From Phymatolithon calcareum (lineage: Eukaryota; Rhodophyta; Florideophyceae; Hapalidiales), in contig OZ345368.1 of the NCBI GenBank assembly GCA_977006965.1, positions 2,046,001 to 2,110,000 of the forward strand: DNA of 64,000 nucleotides, given 5' to 3'. Below the pieces are notes generated by a model. It was not told the origin of the DNA and did no database searches. It saw nothing but the letters and a program-made list of their open reading frames with translations. The position numbers and the translations under genes were made by a program. Shown here piece by piece: positions 20,560 through 32,592 of the stretch; the first letter of the stretch is position 1, and each line of letters starts with the position of its first letter.

Positions 20560-21020
20560 TTTCGACCAAAGTTTGAACTTCCGGGGAGAAATTCGTCAGA
20601 ACGACAGCGGAGGGTCGACGGGATTTGTAGAAGTAGTTGCGACAGCTTCGCAGTGGTCGCCATCCAGAGCGCTCTAATTTCTCAAAGCTCAAGAGCAAGG
20701 CTGGAACCCATTAAATTGGTAATAATTGGGAAGAATTTCATTTTTATTGAACCCATAAAAGCAATTCAAAGTGTAATTAAATCAGAATACCCAATTTTGA
20801 TTACAATTACCTCTAGCAATGATAAGCAAGTTTGATGACTTGAATGTGCTTTCGAACCGATAAAGAAAACCAGTAAATAAATAACAATTTCTATTGCAAT
20901 CCCTTTCATTTCTGCAATTAAAATTGCAATTGGTGAATAGGCTCCAATTATTATCGAGTTACAATTAATTGCAATTAAATGGAATTGCAATTTAATTCTT
21001 TCTAGGCCTACCCACGAGTA
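20560..21020. repeat. AT-rich block with TTGCAATTAATT-like motifs and a second TIR-like end
   Basis: The stretch and the end of the element before it are full of (A)TTGCAATTAATTGCAATT-type words. AAGGCTGGAACCCATTAAAT near 20699 resembles the hAT-like TIR of the previous entry, and AATTTAATTCTTTCTAGGCC near 20990 could be an eroded opposite end. A small non-autonomous relative is possible. No gene. Confidence 0.3.
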
Positions 21021-21127
21021 CCTGATTTAAGCATTTCAATGTATGGTCGCTTCACGCCAGATGTCATTTTCCAAGCACATCTCCATATTTCTCAAAGTTT
21101 CTATGTCCGATGGAGCTCCGACAATAA

Positions 21128-21786
21128 TTTTTTTATTCAAGTTTATTTAAAAGCCCCACAGACTTCCGAAGATATGGGCGAGGCTTCCTCTAATGCTACC
21201 TACCTTTTTGACCCTCCCGAAATGCCCAGTAGAATCGCGGACGGGAAAACTCAGGATTCAAAGTAATCCTATCGCAGTCCTCTACAGGATTGCTGGTGCT
21301 TGGATTCGACCGCTTTTTCCTTGCCTTGTACGAATCAATACAGGCCTTCTTCGTTCTCCATGCGTTCTATGAGTGTCTTGCTACATAGTAAGAGCTGATC
21401 TAGCGCCTTTTCTGCTTCAAGTCGTTTTTCTTCTTCTAGGTCGTACCCTTCTAGCGTGCTTTCAAGGGTCTCCGTATGCTCTCTGGCTCTTGTGCTGAAT
21501 TCTTCGGCCATACTTGTTGACATTTGTGTGAATCTTCCGCGGGCATACTGCAGTGCGAGTTGTCTGTGCTTCCCCTTGGGGAACTTGAGTATTGCTGGCA
21601 ATTCACTTGTCTTATCGTGTGGCATCTTCCTTTTCCGCTTCGATTCTAGGCGGTCTTCTTCCATTGCCAGAAATTTAATCGAAGTGTTTGTGAAGACTTG
21701 TGTTGTTTGGATATGCTTTACAGCTTCACCAAACTGCTCTCTCGTTTCCATCACTGCGATATCTTTCCTTGTGTACTGCAATTCAT
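21128..21786 (-). mobile_element. LINE-A copy 4, 5'-truncated
   Basis: Minus-strand insertion of 659 bp: a T-tract and 3' UTR at the left, then the ORF2 C-terminal domain (21335 to about 21780: ELQYTRKDIAVMETRE ... ENEEGLY). Candidate TSD TCCGACAATAA (21117-21127) versus TCCGACCATAA (21787-21797), one mismatch. The retained coding segment has no stop, but the RT and endonuclease are missing. Confidence 0.75.
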
Positions 21787-24057
21787 TCCGACCATAAGTG
21801 CCCGTCACTATCATCTCTTTCTATGCATTCATTCATTCATTTTGCCTTTTCCCAAAATGGGGACAGCAGCGTTTCGAGGGTCTAAATTTCTTCCATTCTG
21901 TAGTGCCACAGCAGTGATGTGTGGCCTACTCGGTTACGTGTGGAGTGCAGATGCGATCTCCCGTTGTGATGGGAAAAACCACAACACCAAAACACCACAA
22001 CAGACACTGAGTCGGTAGCTTGGCAGAGCTTGGTAGTTCGCAGCGGATGAAGGCACGAATGCGTTCACACCCGCTGGGCGATGCCGAATGGGGGCTGTCA
22101 GCCCCTCGGCTTAGTGAAGATCTTGGTCGCGCTCACGAGCGCGTGAGTATGAGTAAACGGTTTCGGGCTGTCAACTTCCGGCACTCGCCGGGAACACGAC
22201 ACACACAGCTTCTAGGGGCTTGGCCTTCGCGCGCTCGTCCTTGACGGACGGCGTCAGCGGGCGCGAGCTCGCGCTTGGATCCGGGGTGCTCGCTCGTGCG
22301 GCGCACGGTGGACGCCCGGAAAAGCAAAAAACAGGAAAAGAATGCAAAGGTTCAACACAACAGGGATCTTACTTGGGTTCTGCTACAAATGAAGCGAAAT
22401 GAAAGAAGTGCGGTCGTGATGAACAACCACGATAGTTTGCACAGTGCAACTTCCACGCGCAATGACCGAGCAGGAGGTTTGGGCTTGAAGTGGATCGCGG
22501 CAACGGTCCTGCGGGGTGGTCGCGGTTGAAGGCGACGTCACCAAACAGCAATATTTGCACACCGAAGTTCTCCGCCGGTTTACTTTTGCGGATCTATATT
22601 CTAAGTATATATGTTACGTATCGAAGCGAAGAGGGACTAGCACTGTCTGCTCCTGATCGGTTATTATCGGAGCTTGACTATTGATTATGATTCTGGCACT
22701 TCTCACCACCTCATTGGGCACTGGACCCTCATCTGGGCAATCCACGCGAGGACCAAAAACCCCCTGGGACTCCACCAGGGGATAGTAATATATAAGAGGG
22801 GGACAACACCTTTTTTCTGAGTACTCATATGGATGTTGGAAAGTGGGAAATTAGACTCACACCCTCAATCGCACATAATCTTTGGGATTGTGCTCCACGT
22901 ACAGTAAGCTGCGAGCTGTCGGCTGACACGTGCTGTAATCGCTGTTCAAATGCCAATATTGCAGCACCCAAAAGAGCACTGCAGTAAGACAAAATGAATA
23001 AACGCACTATATCGTGAACATCCTTGGAAACAGCGCTGCTCCACGAGGCGAACTACGTACCAGAGCGAAGTGCAGAAAGAAGAACCCGCCCGAACGCTGG
23101 GACTCCGCCTTATAGCGATTTCGAAAAATGGCTTATCTTCCGCGGAATGCGTGCGGCTAACACACCAGAAAGCCGGCTCGACTTTGCGGATACTCGGACA
23201 AGGGAGACCTGAGATAAAGAAGTGTAAAATGGCTTCGGATCTAGCTGGAGTTGTTTGCGTGCCGTCGAAGCGAAATTTTGTCGTTATATCTATGGGAATT
23301 CGACCTTTCTTTCGCAGTGAGGACATCGGACAGTACACACCTGGGATGCGGTGCGTAAGTACGTACGAAAGAGCGGGGTGGAGCTGGAAAAGTGCGGTCG
23401 CGGACGGTGACGCGGACGCGGACGGAAAGGTTTGAAATTCATTCCCTCGTGTGTTATAATTGTGCACTGTCCTGAGTGCCCATGTCGACCAAATATCGCA
23501 CTGTAATGCTTCTCGTTGAAAAGAAACACTGAGGCACTCACAGAAAAATCAGTGCAGTCAAGAACTGGTATGCTTATTTAATCCAAAAAATATCTACCGT
23601 GCTTTCCCTCCTCATTGTGAATCTTCTACGCTTACGATAGGGAAATCGGAGTTGAACAAACCAGTTTTTCGAGCTCTTTTTACGTTTTTCAAGCAACCTG
23701 ACGCCTCAAATTAGCTCAAAAAAGAACATGACATCCCAGCGATGCTGTACCTTTGTCAGTCTTTAATTTTAAAAATAAATTACATCAAAGGAATCAGCGC
23801 ATGTTGAAGATATCTTCTCTGAGAGACAGTTTAATATAAACATGTGTTCCAGCCAAAGGACAGTCGCGCGCTCAGCTTAAAATCATGCTTTAAACGATGG
23901 AATATGGTTGTGCTCTTGACCAGACGCAATTTTGTGGTATGATCACCAAATATGGACCAACGGTTTCGCTCCATTTCGCATACGCGATTTGAGGGCGTTC
24001 CTGAAAAACCGGGAGTTGACGTCCCCATCTTATATATTACTATCCCCAAGCTCCACA
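21787..24057. other. Intergenic, 2.3 kb, no firmly supported gene
   Basis: No transposon similarity within the window. A small ATG frame at 21858-22019 (53 aa) starts MGTAAFRGSKFLPF and has one hydrophobic segment (TAVMCGLLGYVW) and a polar tail. It could be a short membrane protein, but nothing else supports it. A CCCCTGG/CCAGGGG hairpin followed by ATATATAAG lies near 22762-22795 and could be a promoter. No RNA gene seen. Confidence 0.3.
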
Positions 24058-24795
24058 ATACCCAATGTCCTTTGATACGTCTTCCAGATCTTCTTGTTTT
24101 CCCTGGTATTCTTCTGAAAGCTCCAGGAACTTCCTTCGTCTTACCAAGCTTAAGGCGAACCTTTCAGCGTGGTGTATTCTCCTCATCCGTGGGCTGGCGA
24201 GACTGAAGAGCACTCGCATTCTCTCCCTTCGATACTCGGCATATTTTCCGAAAACGTATCCGTAGAAAAGACCTTCTGCTGCTGCAATTGTCGATTGTAG
24301 TCGTTTCGTGATCGGTGTCAGGTGAATGGCATACTCCCATTTCGGGAGAATCAACGACTTGAAAATCGTGATGCACGTGGTTGGTTGGAGCCCTCTGACG
24401 TTCAAGCCAATTTGGCGGAGTTTGTGTATGCAACCCATCGCAATCCGAACTCTTGATATTCCTATATCGTCGGCGACTCCGTTGTTGTTCATACTGATCC
24501 CCAGGTAGGATAGTCTCCAGGCCTGGTGCAGCTCTTTTTCTGCAAGGAAGAGTTTCTACTTTGGGAGTCCTTTGTGCTTAAAGACCGCGCTCTTTCCTGG
24601 ATTCGTGTTCCATTTCATGGAATTCTTGGCTCCCTACTTCGTAGCTATGTCCAATAGTTTTTGCAATCCTTTTGCATTCTTTGCCTGAAGAAGAACCTCA
24701 TCCGCATATAGCTGCGCTGGATGGTCAGACACTGTTCTTGTTACTTGGGCGGCAGCTTCGGCGAACGTGTCCATGAATATGTTATATAGGCACTA
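24058..24795 (-). pseudogene. LINE-B ORF2 fragment (copy B2)
   Basis: Minus-strand remains of a LINE-B reverse transcriptase and post-RT region: a degraded catalytic motif reading ADEVLLQAK where copy B3 has SDDVLLQAK, then KELHQAWRLSYLGISMNNNG, SLILPKWEYAIHLTP and LSEEYQGKQEDLEDVSKDIG. It ends abruptly about 450 bp short of the family 3' end, so it is truncated at both sides. Positions 24550-24575 preserve the uninterrupted sequence into which hAT inserted in copy B4. Several stops break the frame. Confidence 0.65.
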
Positions 24796-25965
24796 TCATG
24801 GCTTGCAGGGCGGAGATAACCTGTCTTATCGAGGGTGGGGTTCTTGCCCACGTTTCCGCAGGTGTTTGTTTTGTTTCGTGTTTGAGTCATTCTTTTGAGT
24901 ACTTTCGGTGTGCTTCTTCTTGTTCTCACTAGTGCGGGGTCCCTGAACATTAGAACTTTCAAACTTCTTGAATGTACTCAACATGCTTTCTGAGGTCTTT
25001 TGCTTCCTGCGCCGTCCGATTCGCGTTTTCAAGCTTCGTTTCCAGTACATTTTGCTTGGTCTCAAGTCTTTCGCATCTTTCACGTAGTTGCATAGTTCCC
25101 GCTTTAGACTTGCCCAGCTGTCTAGTCAACGTTTTGATAGACATGAACATTCTCTCTAGACTCTGGTCGGCAATTTTTCTTCACACCTTGTTGCTTTGAG
25201 GTACGGCGTCTTCGTGTGCGCGATCCTTGTATTCGTCCATAGATGCCAGTTGCTTGCTAATGCTGTTAATGAGTTGGTTACCACTGGTTGTCGACTCTCA
25301 GATATCGCAGACCACTCTAAGAAGTGGTCCAACCTTCGACATTTTTGTCCCTTGGCCGAATCCGTTCCTCTGTAGCGTCCCTCTGTAGCGTCCCTATCAC
25401 TGGGTTTTCACTCTTAGGGCACTGTAGGATAGCACGAAAGTGGTAAAATATCCAGGGTACCCAGCCAGAGGGGTTACTCTGCATCTTCTCTGCAATAACG
25501 ATTGTATTCCCTTGCATGACTCTGCTTGCTTCAGCTTCCGAGATAGTGGTTCTATCAAAGAGGCTGTCGAGGCAGACCCGAGACATTCAGTCTTTTACGT
25601 TGTTATCTGGCACACCACAGGAGCGGTGCAGAGCCCCAGTACAAACAGTGCATCTGACTTCTACCAAAATTGGGGCCGCATTACGGCAGACGGTTTGTAG
25701 CAGCGTTCAATGTACATTCGGCTCCTTCTGGTCAGCGTATGAGTCTTCTCTGTTGGCTTTTTCTTGAAAATTATTTCTGATTGAATCTTTGATACTGACC
25801 CCGGGTTGGACTCGCGTTTTTGCGCTCTTCTCCTTCTTTCCGGTCCCAGATTCGTCCACAACTTCGCGATGTGGAAGATCGACGGTCCCTGGACGCCTTT
25901 AGGCGGGTTACGCGGCCTGGGACGCCATATTTTCGCTCAGATGTTTTTTCGTGTTTTAAGGTCAA
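24796..25965 (-). pseudogene. LINE-B ORF1 remnant
   Basis: Runs from 25965 down with PGRVTRLKASRDRRSSTSRS at its start, comparable to PGRVTAEPWRTAKNRRSTRR in LINE-A ORF1. Then a C4-like motif with two Cys pairs as in LINE-A (CTVC in GALHRS context, later RVCLDS with the last Cys lost), and a strong coiled coil (RERCERLETKQNVLETKLEN) at 24959-25150. Stops and frameshifts are frequent. It abuts the ORF2 fragment B2 at about 24795 with most of the endonuclease and half of the RT missing. This means an internal deletion or two separate pieces. Confidence 0.55.
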
Positions 25966-26489
25966 TGTTTGATCCTTTCATTTACCCCAAGTTCTCTAAT
26001 TCGGCACCCCTTGCAAAAACTATTACTCATCCGCTATGATACGAAGAGCCTTCATTCATTTTCCGTATTTCCCTCATCCAGACATGAGTCGTGTCATGTC
26101 ATAAGTATGACGTTCCTCCGTAACCCCATGTATTTGTACTACTCGTAGTGCAATCTGTACTTCGTGAGCAGCTGCCGGTATTACAGTACCGAGACTTTTG
26201 ACGTGCGCAATGCACGGATTAGAACATAGACGCTATTTTTCTATCGAAATCTAGCTTCCACTTCGAAGAGCCAGTATAAACGCGTACCATTGTGTTCAGG
26301 GAAGAAGAAGCTTTCAGGCAAGAGCAAAAAAATGTTCACGAGTGTTCAATTTGTTTAAAACGAGGACAAACTAAACATATCAAAGAAATAGTAAAATTAA
26401 AATTTTTGCTGTTATTCTCTCGGAAAAGTTTTCTCGCCAAATTCCCATGTCCTAATATTACTTATAATGATTCATGGTGTCCTTTTGGG
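25966..26489. other. Intergenic, no supported gene
   Basis: Non-coding stretch between LINE-B ORF1 remains and LINE-E. No motif or repeat seen; it may contain the LINE-B 5' UTR at its left end. Confidence 0.3.
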
Positions 26490-26819
26490 GCTAGAAACAC
26501 TTTGAGGGCCTAACCTTCTTCCATTCTAAACTATTTGTTGCATGTTTGACTTCTGCTTGCACGTCGAGGTCCGGGACGTCGCCAAATATTGACTCTGGGG
26601 TTAGTTGGACGCAGTGAAGTAGCACTTGACGAGCCAAACGACTTTCGTCCGTCCTAAGGCTGTGTCCAACCCAACTCCATTGTATGTCTTTGGAATATAA
26701 TACCAGATCTATAGTAGGGTCCCCAGACTGGTCGGCATTTGGTCTTCCGGATATTGTAGACAACATCTTGGCGCCTGTCGATCTGAGTTTTTTCGGAATA
26801 TTTTTAGTTAGCTTCCATG

Positions 26820-28891
26820 GGGTTATATGTTGATTTCTTTTAAAGATTTCACAACCTCAATTTGATTAACAGGGCAGTTTCTCGCTGTCTTTCACATTTA
26901 TCTCTCTACTAGCCTCCTAATATCTTCTTAATCCGAATTTCTCTCCCTGCGAGAGCTCGAGTGAGTCGTTCGCATTGATATTCTTTTTCTTGATCCATCT
27001 TCATGCACCGTAGCGTGACATGGAGCACAGAAAGCTCAACCACAGCACCGGGCTCTAAGTACTTCGCTAAAACTGATTTTCTCGACAAAGAAGCTCTGTT
27101 GAAAAGAAATCTCAGGCATCTCAACTGCGCAGTTCTGTCTCTTATACATAACACTCCTGGTAGTTCATTCGGCTTGTCGAACAGGATTTTCACTGTCCGT
27201 CCCTCTTCTTCCAACGTCAATATTTTTCCTGCTTCCCGTATGCGTCTGTTTTTTGATACTATACATTCTTCTGCATGTTTCGAGCTTCGTTGAGGTGCTT
27301 CTCTTCTTTAAGATATCCAATATCCTTTGATGCATCTTCCATGTCTTCTTCTCTTCTTTAGTATTCTTCTGCGAGCTCAAGGTACTTCTTCCGTCTTACC
27401 AGGCTTAAGGTGAACCTTTCATCCTGTTTCGCTCTCCTCATCTGTGGGCTGGCGTGTCGGTAACAGACGTTTGGTGATCAGGGTCAGGTGAATTTTTTGA
27501 ATTTTGAATTATTAAACGCCCTCAGAAATACTCATAAGACTGTAAGGGAGATGGGTTTCAGATGCTACTACCTTGGTAGCTCCGTTACTCTATTAAAGCC
27601 CGCAAAACCCCGGCTCGTTGCTATCGTCGTAGCCCTAGCTGCAAAAACCCTCCTCCAGAGAAGGTGGAGGGAAAAGCTTGAGTCCACTTGTCCTGTTCGT
27701 AGGAATCTCAGCGTCGCCGTTCTACTTTGTCTTGGTCTATTCCATGTCGTCATAAAAGACGATTGTGAGGAATAGTACTTTGTCAAGTGCCTTTTCAGTC
27801 TCACTAGTCTCCTCTTCTGTTAGTCGATATCTTTGGAGGTATAATTCGAGCTTGTTCATGAGAGTTGGTACGATTTCACCGAATTTGTCTTCCAGAAGTG
27901 TGGTAGGGTCAGGTGAATGGCATACTCCCATTCGGGGAGAATCAATGATTTGCAAATCCTGATGCAAGTGGCTGGCTGGAATCCTCTGACGTTCTCTCCT
28001 ATTGGACGGAGTTTGCGTATACATCCCACCGAATTTCGGACTTTTGAAATTCCTGTATCGTCCTTGAATCCGTTGTTGTTCATACTGATCCCCAGGTAGA
28101 GTAGTCTCTAGACCTGATGCAGCTCTTTTCCTGCAAGGAAATATTTCTTCTTTGGAAGTTCTTTGTACTTAAGGACGTCAATCTTTGCTGGCTTTGTGTT
28201 CCATTTCATGGAGTTCTCGCCTGCCCACTGCGCGGCTATGTCCAATAGTTTTTGCAACCCTTTGGCATTCTTAGCCTGAAGCAGAACGTCATCAGAAAAT
28301 AATTTCGGTGGATTTTCTGACACGGTTCTTGGTACTTGGGCGGCGGCTTCAGGGAACGTTAACATGAATGTATTGTATAGGCATGGACCGGGGGGAACCC
28401 TTGGGGAACACCTAGGTGGATAATTTAACACGTTTTTGTTTCGTCTCCTGTTGACGTGATCCACGACGGTTCCATCAGGTAAGATACCATCATTTTGATG
28501 TATGCCTGTAGCTTATTCTTCAGTCGCTCAAGGAGGATATCCCTTGCGACGCTGTCATAAGCTGCAGATAAGTCGAGTAGAGCAACGGACGGGTGGCCAT
28601 TTTGCATAGTACCTTTTGCGCGAAGTATCGCCAGATATGTGATCTTATCTCTCCGAAAACCGAGTTGAGCCCTATTGAAGTCGTAGTGAACCCTTATGTA
28701 TAAGTCCAGGGCGCAGTCGATAATCTTCCTGACGTGACTCAGGAGAGATATAGGACAGTAGCTTGCCGCAAAGTGCGTTGGACCTTTCTTGTAGAGGGGA
28801 ATAAGAGTTGCATGTCACCATTGTCGTGGAAGGAACATCAGTCACCCACATGCCTCTCATAAAGCCGCTATCATGATGAAACAGACCTCGT
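26820..28891 (-). mobile_element. LINE-B copy 3, inserted in LINE-E
   Basis: A 2.07-kb minus-strand insertion with a 12-bp TSD, TTAGCTTCCATG, at 26808-26819 and 28892-28903. It starts inside the RT (LYKKGP-x-H, ISLLSHVRKIID), carries VALLDLSAAYDSV and SDDVLLQAK, and ends at the family 3' end (AAATCAACATAT on the minus strand). About 100 bp are deleted near 27465 relative to copies B2 and B4. Several stops and frameshifts occur. It was later split by LINE-F at 27494-27904. Confidence 0.8.
27494..27904 (-). mobile_element. LINE-F copy 1, inserted in LINE-B copy 3
   Basis: A 411-bp 5'-truncated insertion. It encodes the ORF2 tail ETEKALDKVLFLTIVFYDDME (stop at about 27757), clearly related to the LINE-A tail, then a 3' UTR ending in AAATTCAAAAAATTC. 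TSD AGGGTCAGGTGAAT at 27480-27493 and 27905-27918. The uninterrupted site exists in LINE-B copies at 24316 and 37935 (GGTGTCAGGTGAATGGCATA), confirming the insertion. Confidence 0.85.
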
Positions 28892-29543
28892 TTAGCTTCC
28901 ATGATTCGCAACCGTAGAGGAGAGTTGATAGGACAGACCAGCGCAGGATACGTAACCGGAGATCCTGGGCTAAGATCTTGTTCGTAAGAATACGTTTGAG
29001 TTCTTGGAAGGAATACCAGCCAATTGCAACGCGATGATTGACGGGAACCATTGGGTCTCCGTCGACGGGCTGCAGAACTCCTAGATACTTGAAGTTTCTT
29101 ATGCTTTCCAAGTCTGCTGTTCCCAGTTGAACGTGCTCTAAAGCGGCTCGTGCAACTTTCCGTTTTGCGGCCTTGACAAGTTTGTCTGCCAAGTATCGTG
29201 CGCGTGATGCGACCTTTGGACATGGCAAATCTAAAAAACCCCAGTCCTGTCTTGTTAGGCAGGGTGGTTCGCGTGGTTCCCCGTGAAAATATTCAACTGA
29301 TAGATTCACAGTTTTCCTGTCATTAACTCGGACCAATATTCTCAACTGCCACTCAAGTCCGCCAAGATCATTCCATTTTCGGATTGCGATCTTGGCACCC
29401 ACAGGTGGGCATGGCTGTATAAGATTCTCGATGACAGGCGGACCGGTTTTGCAATGCAGGCGTCGGTGCGTTTCCAAAGATTATGACACGAAAAGCACTC
29501 TAGGTGACAGTAAATTGTATTATCGAGCACATGCTAGGTTCTC

Positions 29544-32398
29544 AACTGGGAAGCCTGAAAATCGGGGTGGTATATATGTCACCAAAGTCTACGCGACAGG
29601 AAACGGAAGAATGTCTAAAGCTTATCACCAGGCACGCAAGAGGGCAAGCCATCATATGCGGCGACTGGAACGCAAGACACAAGTTATGGGACCGACAAAC
29701 AAACAGAAGAGGAAACCAAGTCGTAAAATGGGCAGAAGAAAAAGGATGGGTTATATGTAACAACAAGGGCCCCACATTTCAGACAAAGAAATACAGCAGC
29801 AATATTGGCTTCTTTGTCACGAAAGGAATAACGACCTCCACTCCAAATTCACCGGAAAATATCTGGACAGGGAATACACAACACCGACCAGTATGCACAC
29901 GTCTCAGAAGCCGACAGGAACGCGACGAGAGCCAGACCAAGAGACCAGTCAGTGTACGGGACTGGGCGGGCACCAAAACGAAAGTTACCATCAAAGAGCA
30001 AATGCAAGAACTTATTCAAGAACTGCAGAGACGCCCCACCCCGGAACAAGTGGAGGATATCTGCACGAAGATAGTGGATATCGGCTCGAAAAAGCGTCAG
30101 AAGACGAAACAAGTAAAAGTGCGTCTGAAGTATCGTGCGGAACTGCCCGGAATCATAGCGGGACTCCAGCAGTGCAACACCTCACGGCAACTACATCAGT
30201 GGTACAAGAAATTGGTGAAGACCTGGTGTGACCCCTGGAGTGTAAAAAAACGAGTTCCCTCGCGCTACAAACCGTTTTGAAGCGCTGAACTGGACAAACT
30301 GGCCCTGAAGCGAAAGAAACTATACAAGCGTGCTAGACAATCCAAATCATCAGAAGACTGGGACCGATATCACGAATGCAAATATCAAGTGAGAACCAAA
30401 GTCAACCAGCGAAAGAGCGAGCAATACCAGGAATACGTCTCTGAACTCGAAGAGAAAGATGGTCCAGCAGCGGTGAAGCAGCTAGCCAGGATGAAGAAAA
30501 TGATAAACGGGAGAACAGCTCGCAACAAGATGACTGGAAAACCAATGAACCATGCATTATTCTCAGCACACTTTTCGAGAACTTGCCACAGTACCGAAAA
30601 GTGGCAACCTTGCCCCAGGAAATTCCGGTGTTCCGAAGGAATGAAGGAATCAATCGAAGAAGCCATTCGAAAGTCTCCAACTGGAAAAGCCCCAGGTGTG
30701 GACGAGATCAAATCTGAAATGCTGAAGCTAGAAGTACCACTGAATGCGGAGGTTCTTACAGCCCTATGGGAAGCCAGTGGCAGGTGCGGAGACATGCCAA
30801 TGTACTGGAAGAAGGCCCTATTGGTACCTATTCACAAGAAGGGACCACACCACGAACCTGAAAATTATCGCCCAATATCCCTGCTCAGCCATGCAAGGAA
30901 AGTTATTGAAACTGAAATAGATAGTATGCTCCGCGGGGTTTACTCCAACCACTGGTTCCAACTCGGGTTCCAAAAAGGGAAAAGTACAGAACTCGCAATC
31001 CTAAGAGCCACGGAACTATTGAAAGGCCAACAAAGGTGCGTAGCAGTATTGGACCTCAAGGCAGCATACGACACCGTCCCAAGAAAACATCTGGTGGCCA
31101 GAATGAGACAGGTACTTCCACCAAAGCTATGCGCTATGACGGAAGCAATCTTGACACCGTCCTGGGTGTCAACCATCGGAGATACTGATAAGAACTGGTT
31201 TCTAGTGGACAGAGGAGTACCACAGGGGTCCCCTCTCAGTCCAAGTCTATACAACATCTTCATGGATGAGTTTGCGGAACGCATGGGAGAAGTGCCCAGA
31301 GATTGGGCCGTCGTTCCTTCAATCCTCTTCGCAGACGACGTAATTCTCCTAGCGAAATCGCCTTCCGCTCTGCAGGGATTGCTAGACAAAGCCACTCAAT
31401 GGGCCCAAGAACGAGGGATGACATGGAACACGAAACAAGGAAAAAGCAAGATACTTGAATCGGATGAGACAGCGGGCGTGACATTCCAGCTGGCTAATAG
31501 GGTCCTCGCACATGTCGCGGAAGTCACCTACCTCGGAGTATCCCTAGGACCAGAGGGGGTTACAGATACACTTATGTTGCAACGCCTCAAGAAGGCTAAG
31601 ATCGCTCTGTACGAGCTCCGTGCACTAGGGGTATTCAAGAAGGGAATTGGCATACATAAATGCATCTAAGTATATAAGGCATTAATCCAGCCACGATGGG
31701 AGTACGCTATGCACTTAACACCGTGGACAGAAAATGTCCAGAGCGCGGTCAAGGAAGTTGAAAAAACGTTTTTCAGGCAAGTCTTCGGGCCACTGGCAAG
31801 AGGAAAGACGGATAGACTTCACCTAATATGTCGAATCCAAGCTGCTTCCCATCGACGGGAAATACTAGCTGTCAAGCTGCTGAGAAGGACAATGGCGAAG
31901 AAAGAAAAGTTTCTGATGCAACCACCAGAGAGAAGAAATTCAGAAGAGCTTCAAGCCACAAGTAACGACATCACATCGATGGAAACCAGAGAACCGTTTG
32001 ATGAAGCGTTGAAGCACATATTCGCAAACCAATCTGCAGAAGAACTCCGATCAGCATTCCTGACAAAGGAAGGAGAGAGCCTTGAATCGAAGAGAAAGAG
32101 GAAAATTCCGTACGACAAGACAAGAGAACTCCCCGCAATACTCAAATTTCCACAACTGAAACACAGGCAACTAGCGGTTAAGTACGCCTTTGGAAGATTT
32201 CCCCAAGTGTCTACCACACTGATGGCAGATAGATTCGGAAACAAAGTCAGACAGCACATGGAGACCCTGGATCGCAACTTGTCAGTCTATGAACTCAAGG
32301 AAGACGACAGAGCGGCAACTGAGAAGGCATTAGATGACCTTTTGCTCTTCAGCAAAAACATCATCGAGAGTATGCAGCATGAAGAAGACCTGTACTGA
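29544..32398 (+). pseudogene. LINE-A ORF2, copy 2, two nonsense codons
   Basis: A single frame runs from the truncation to 32398 and is interrupted only by TGA at 30278 (Trp in copy 1) and TAA at 31667 (Lys in copy 1). It keeps GDWNARH of the endonuclease, the complete RT (AVLDLKAAYDTVPR, GVPQGSPLSPSLYN, ILFADDVILL) and the C-terminal domain (ELPAILKFPQLKHRQLAVKY ... QHEEDLY). The endonuclease Asp in NIDFF is Gly here (NIGFF), and the SDH position reads TQH, as the AQH of copy 1. Compared with copy 1 it has no frameshift. It is the best template in the window for the family's RT sequence. Confidence 0.85.
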
Positions 32399-32577
32399 AA
32401 GAAGAAGCGACGCCTCGAAACTGCTACGAAGAGCAATCAAAACAACCGAACACATGCTAAGGTCCCGGATAGAATGCCAGACATAAGAGTAGAGCCGCCC
32501 TAGCGAGGGCAGCACCTGAGGAAGCCCTGCCCGTATATTCGTATGACTGCGGGGCTTTAAAAAAATTGCAATAAAAA
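29544..32577 (+). mobile_element. LINE-A copy 2, 5'-truncated
   Basis: A 3.03-kb insertion that begins within the ORF2 endonuclease and runs through the 3' UTR and a short A-rich tail. A perfect 15-bp TSD, ACATGCTAGGTTCTC, lies at 29529-29543 and 32578-32592. The sequence right of the second TSD (32593-32700) is itself LINE-A 3' UTR, so the target was an older LINE-A copy. Confidence 0.9.
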
Positions 32578-32592
32578 ACATGCTAGGTTCTC

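Larger units (their letters stand above)
26490..29480 (-). mobile_element. LINE-E copy 1 (RTE/CR1-like), split by LINE-B
   Basis: Two pieces, 26490-26807 and 28892-29480, join in frame once the 2.07-kb insert and one TSD copy are removed. The 5' piece has YLADKLVKAAKRK, NFKYLGVLQPVDGD and LRWSVLSTLLYGCESW; the 3' piece has ISGRP and WSWVGHSLRTDESRLARQVL. This is the usual post-RT order FKYLG ... LLYG-x-E-x-W ... W-x-GH-x-LR in many RTE/CR1-type LINEs. The catalytic RT core is not present, so the copy is truncated. A second fragment lies at 54.9-55.3 kb. Confidence 0.75.

Noticed and set aside
20330-21000. AT-rich TTGCAATTAATT-rich region as a replication origin or centromeric repeat
   Set aside because: The words are irregular, cover under 1 kb and partly coincide with hAT-like ends.
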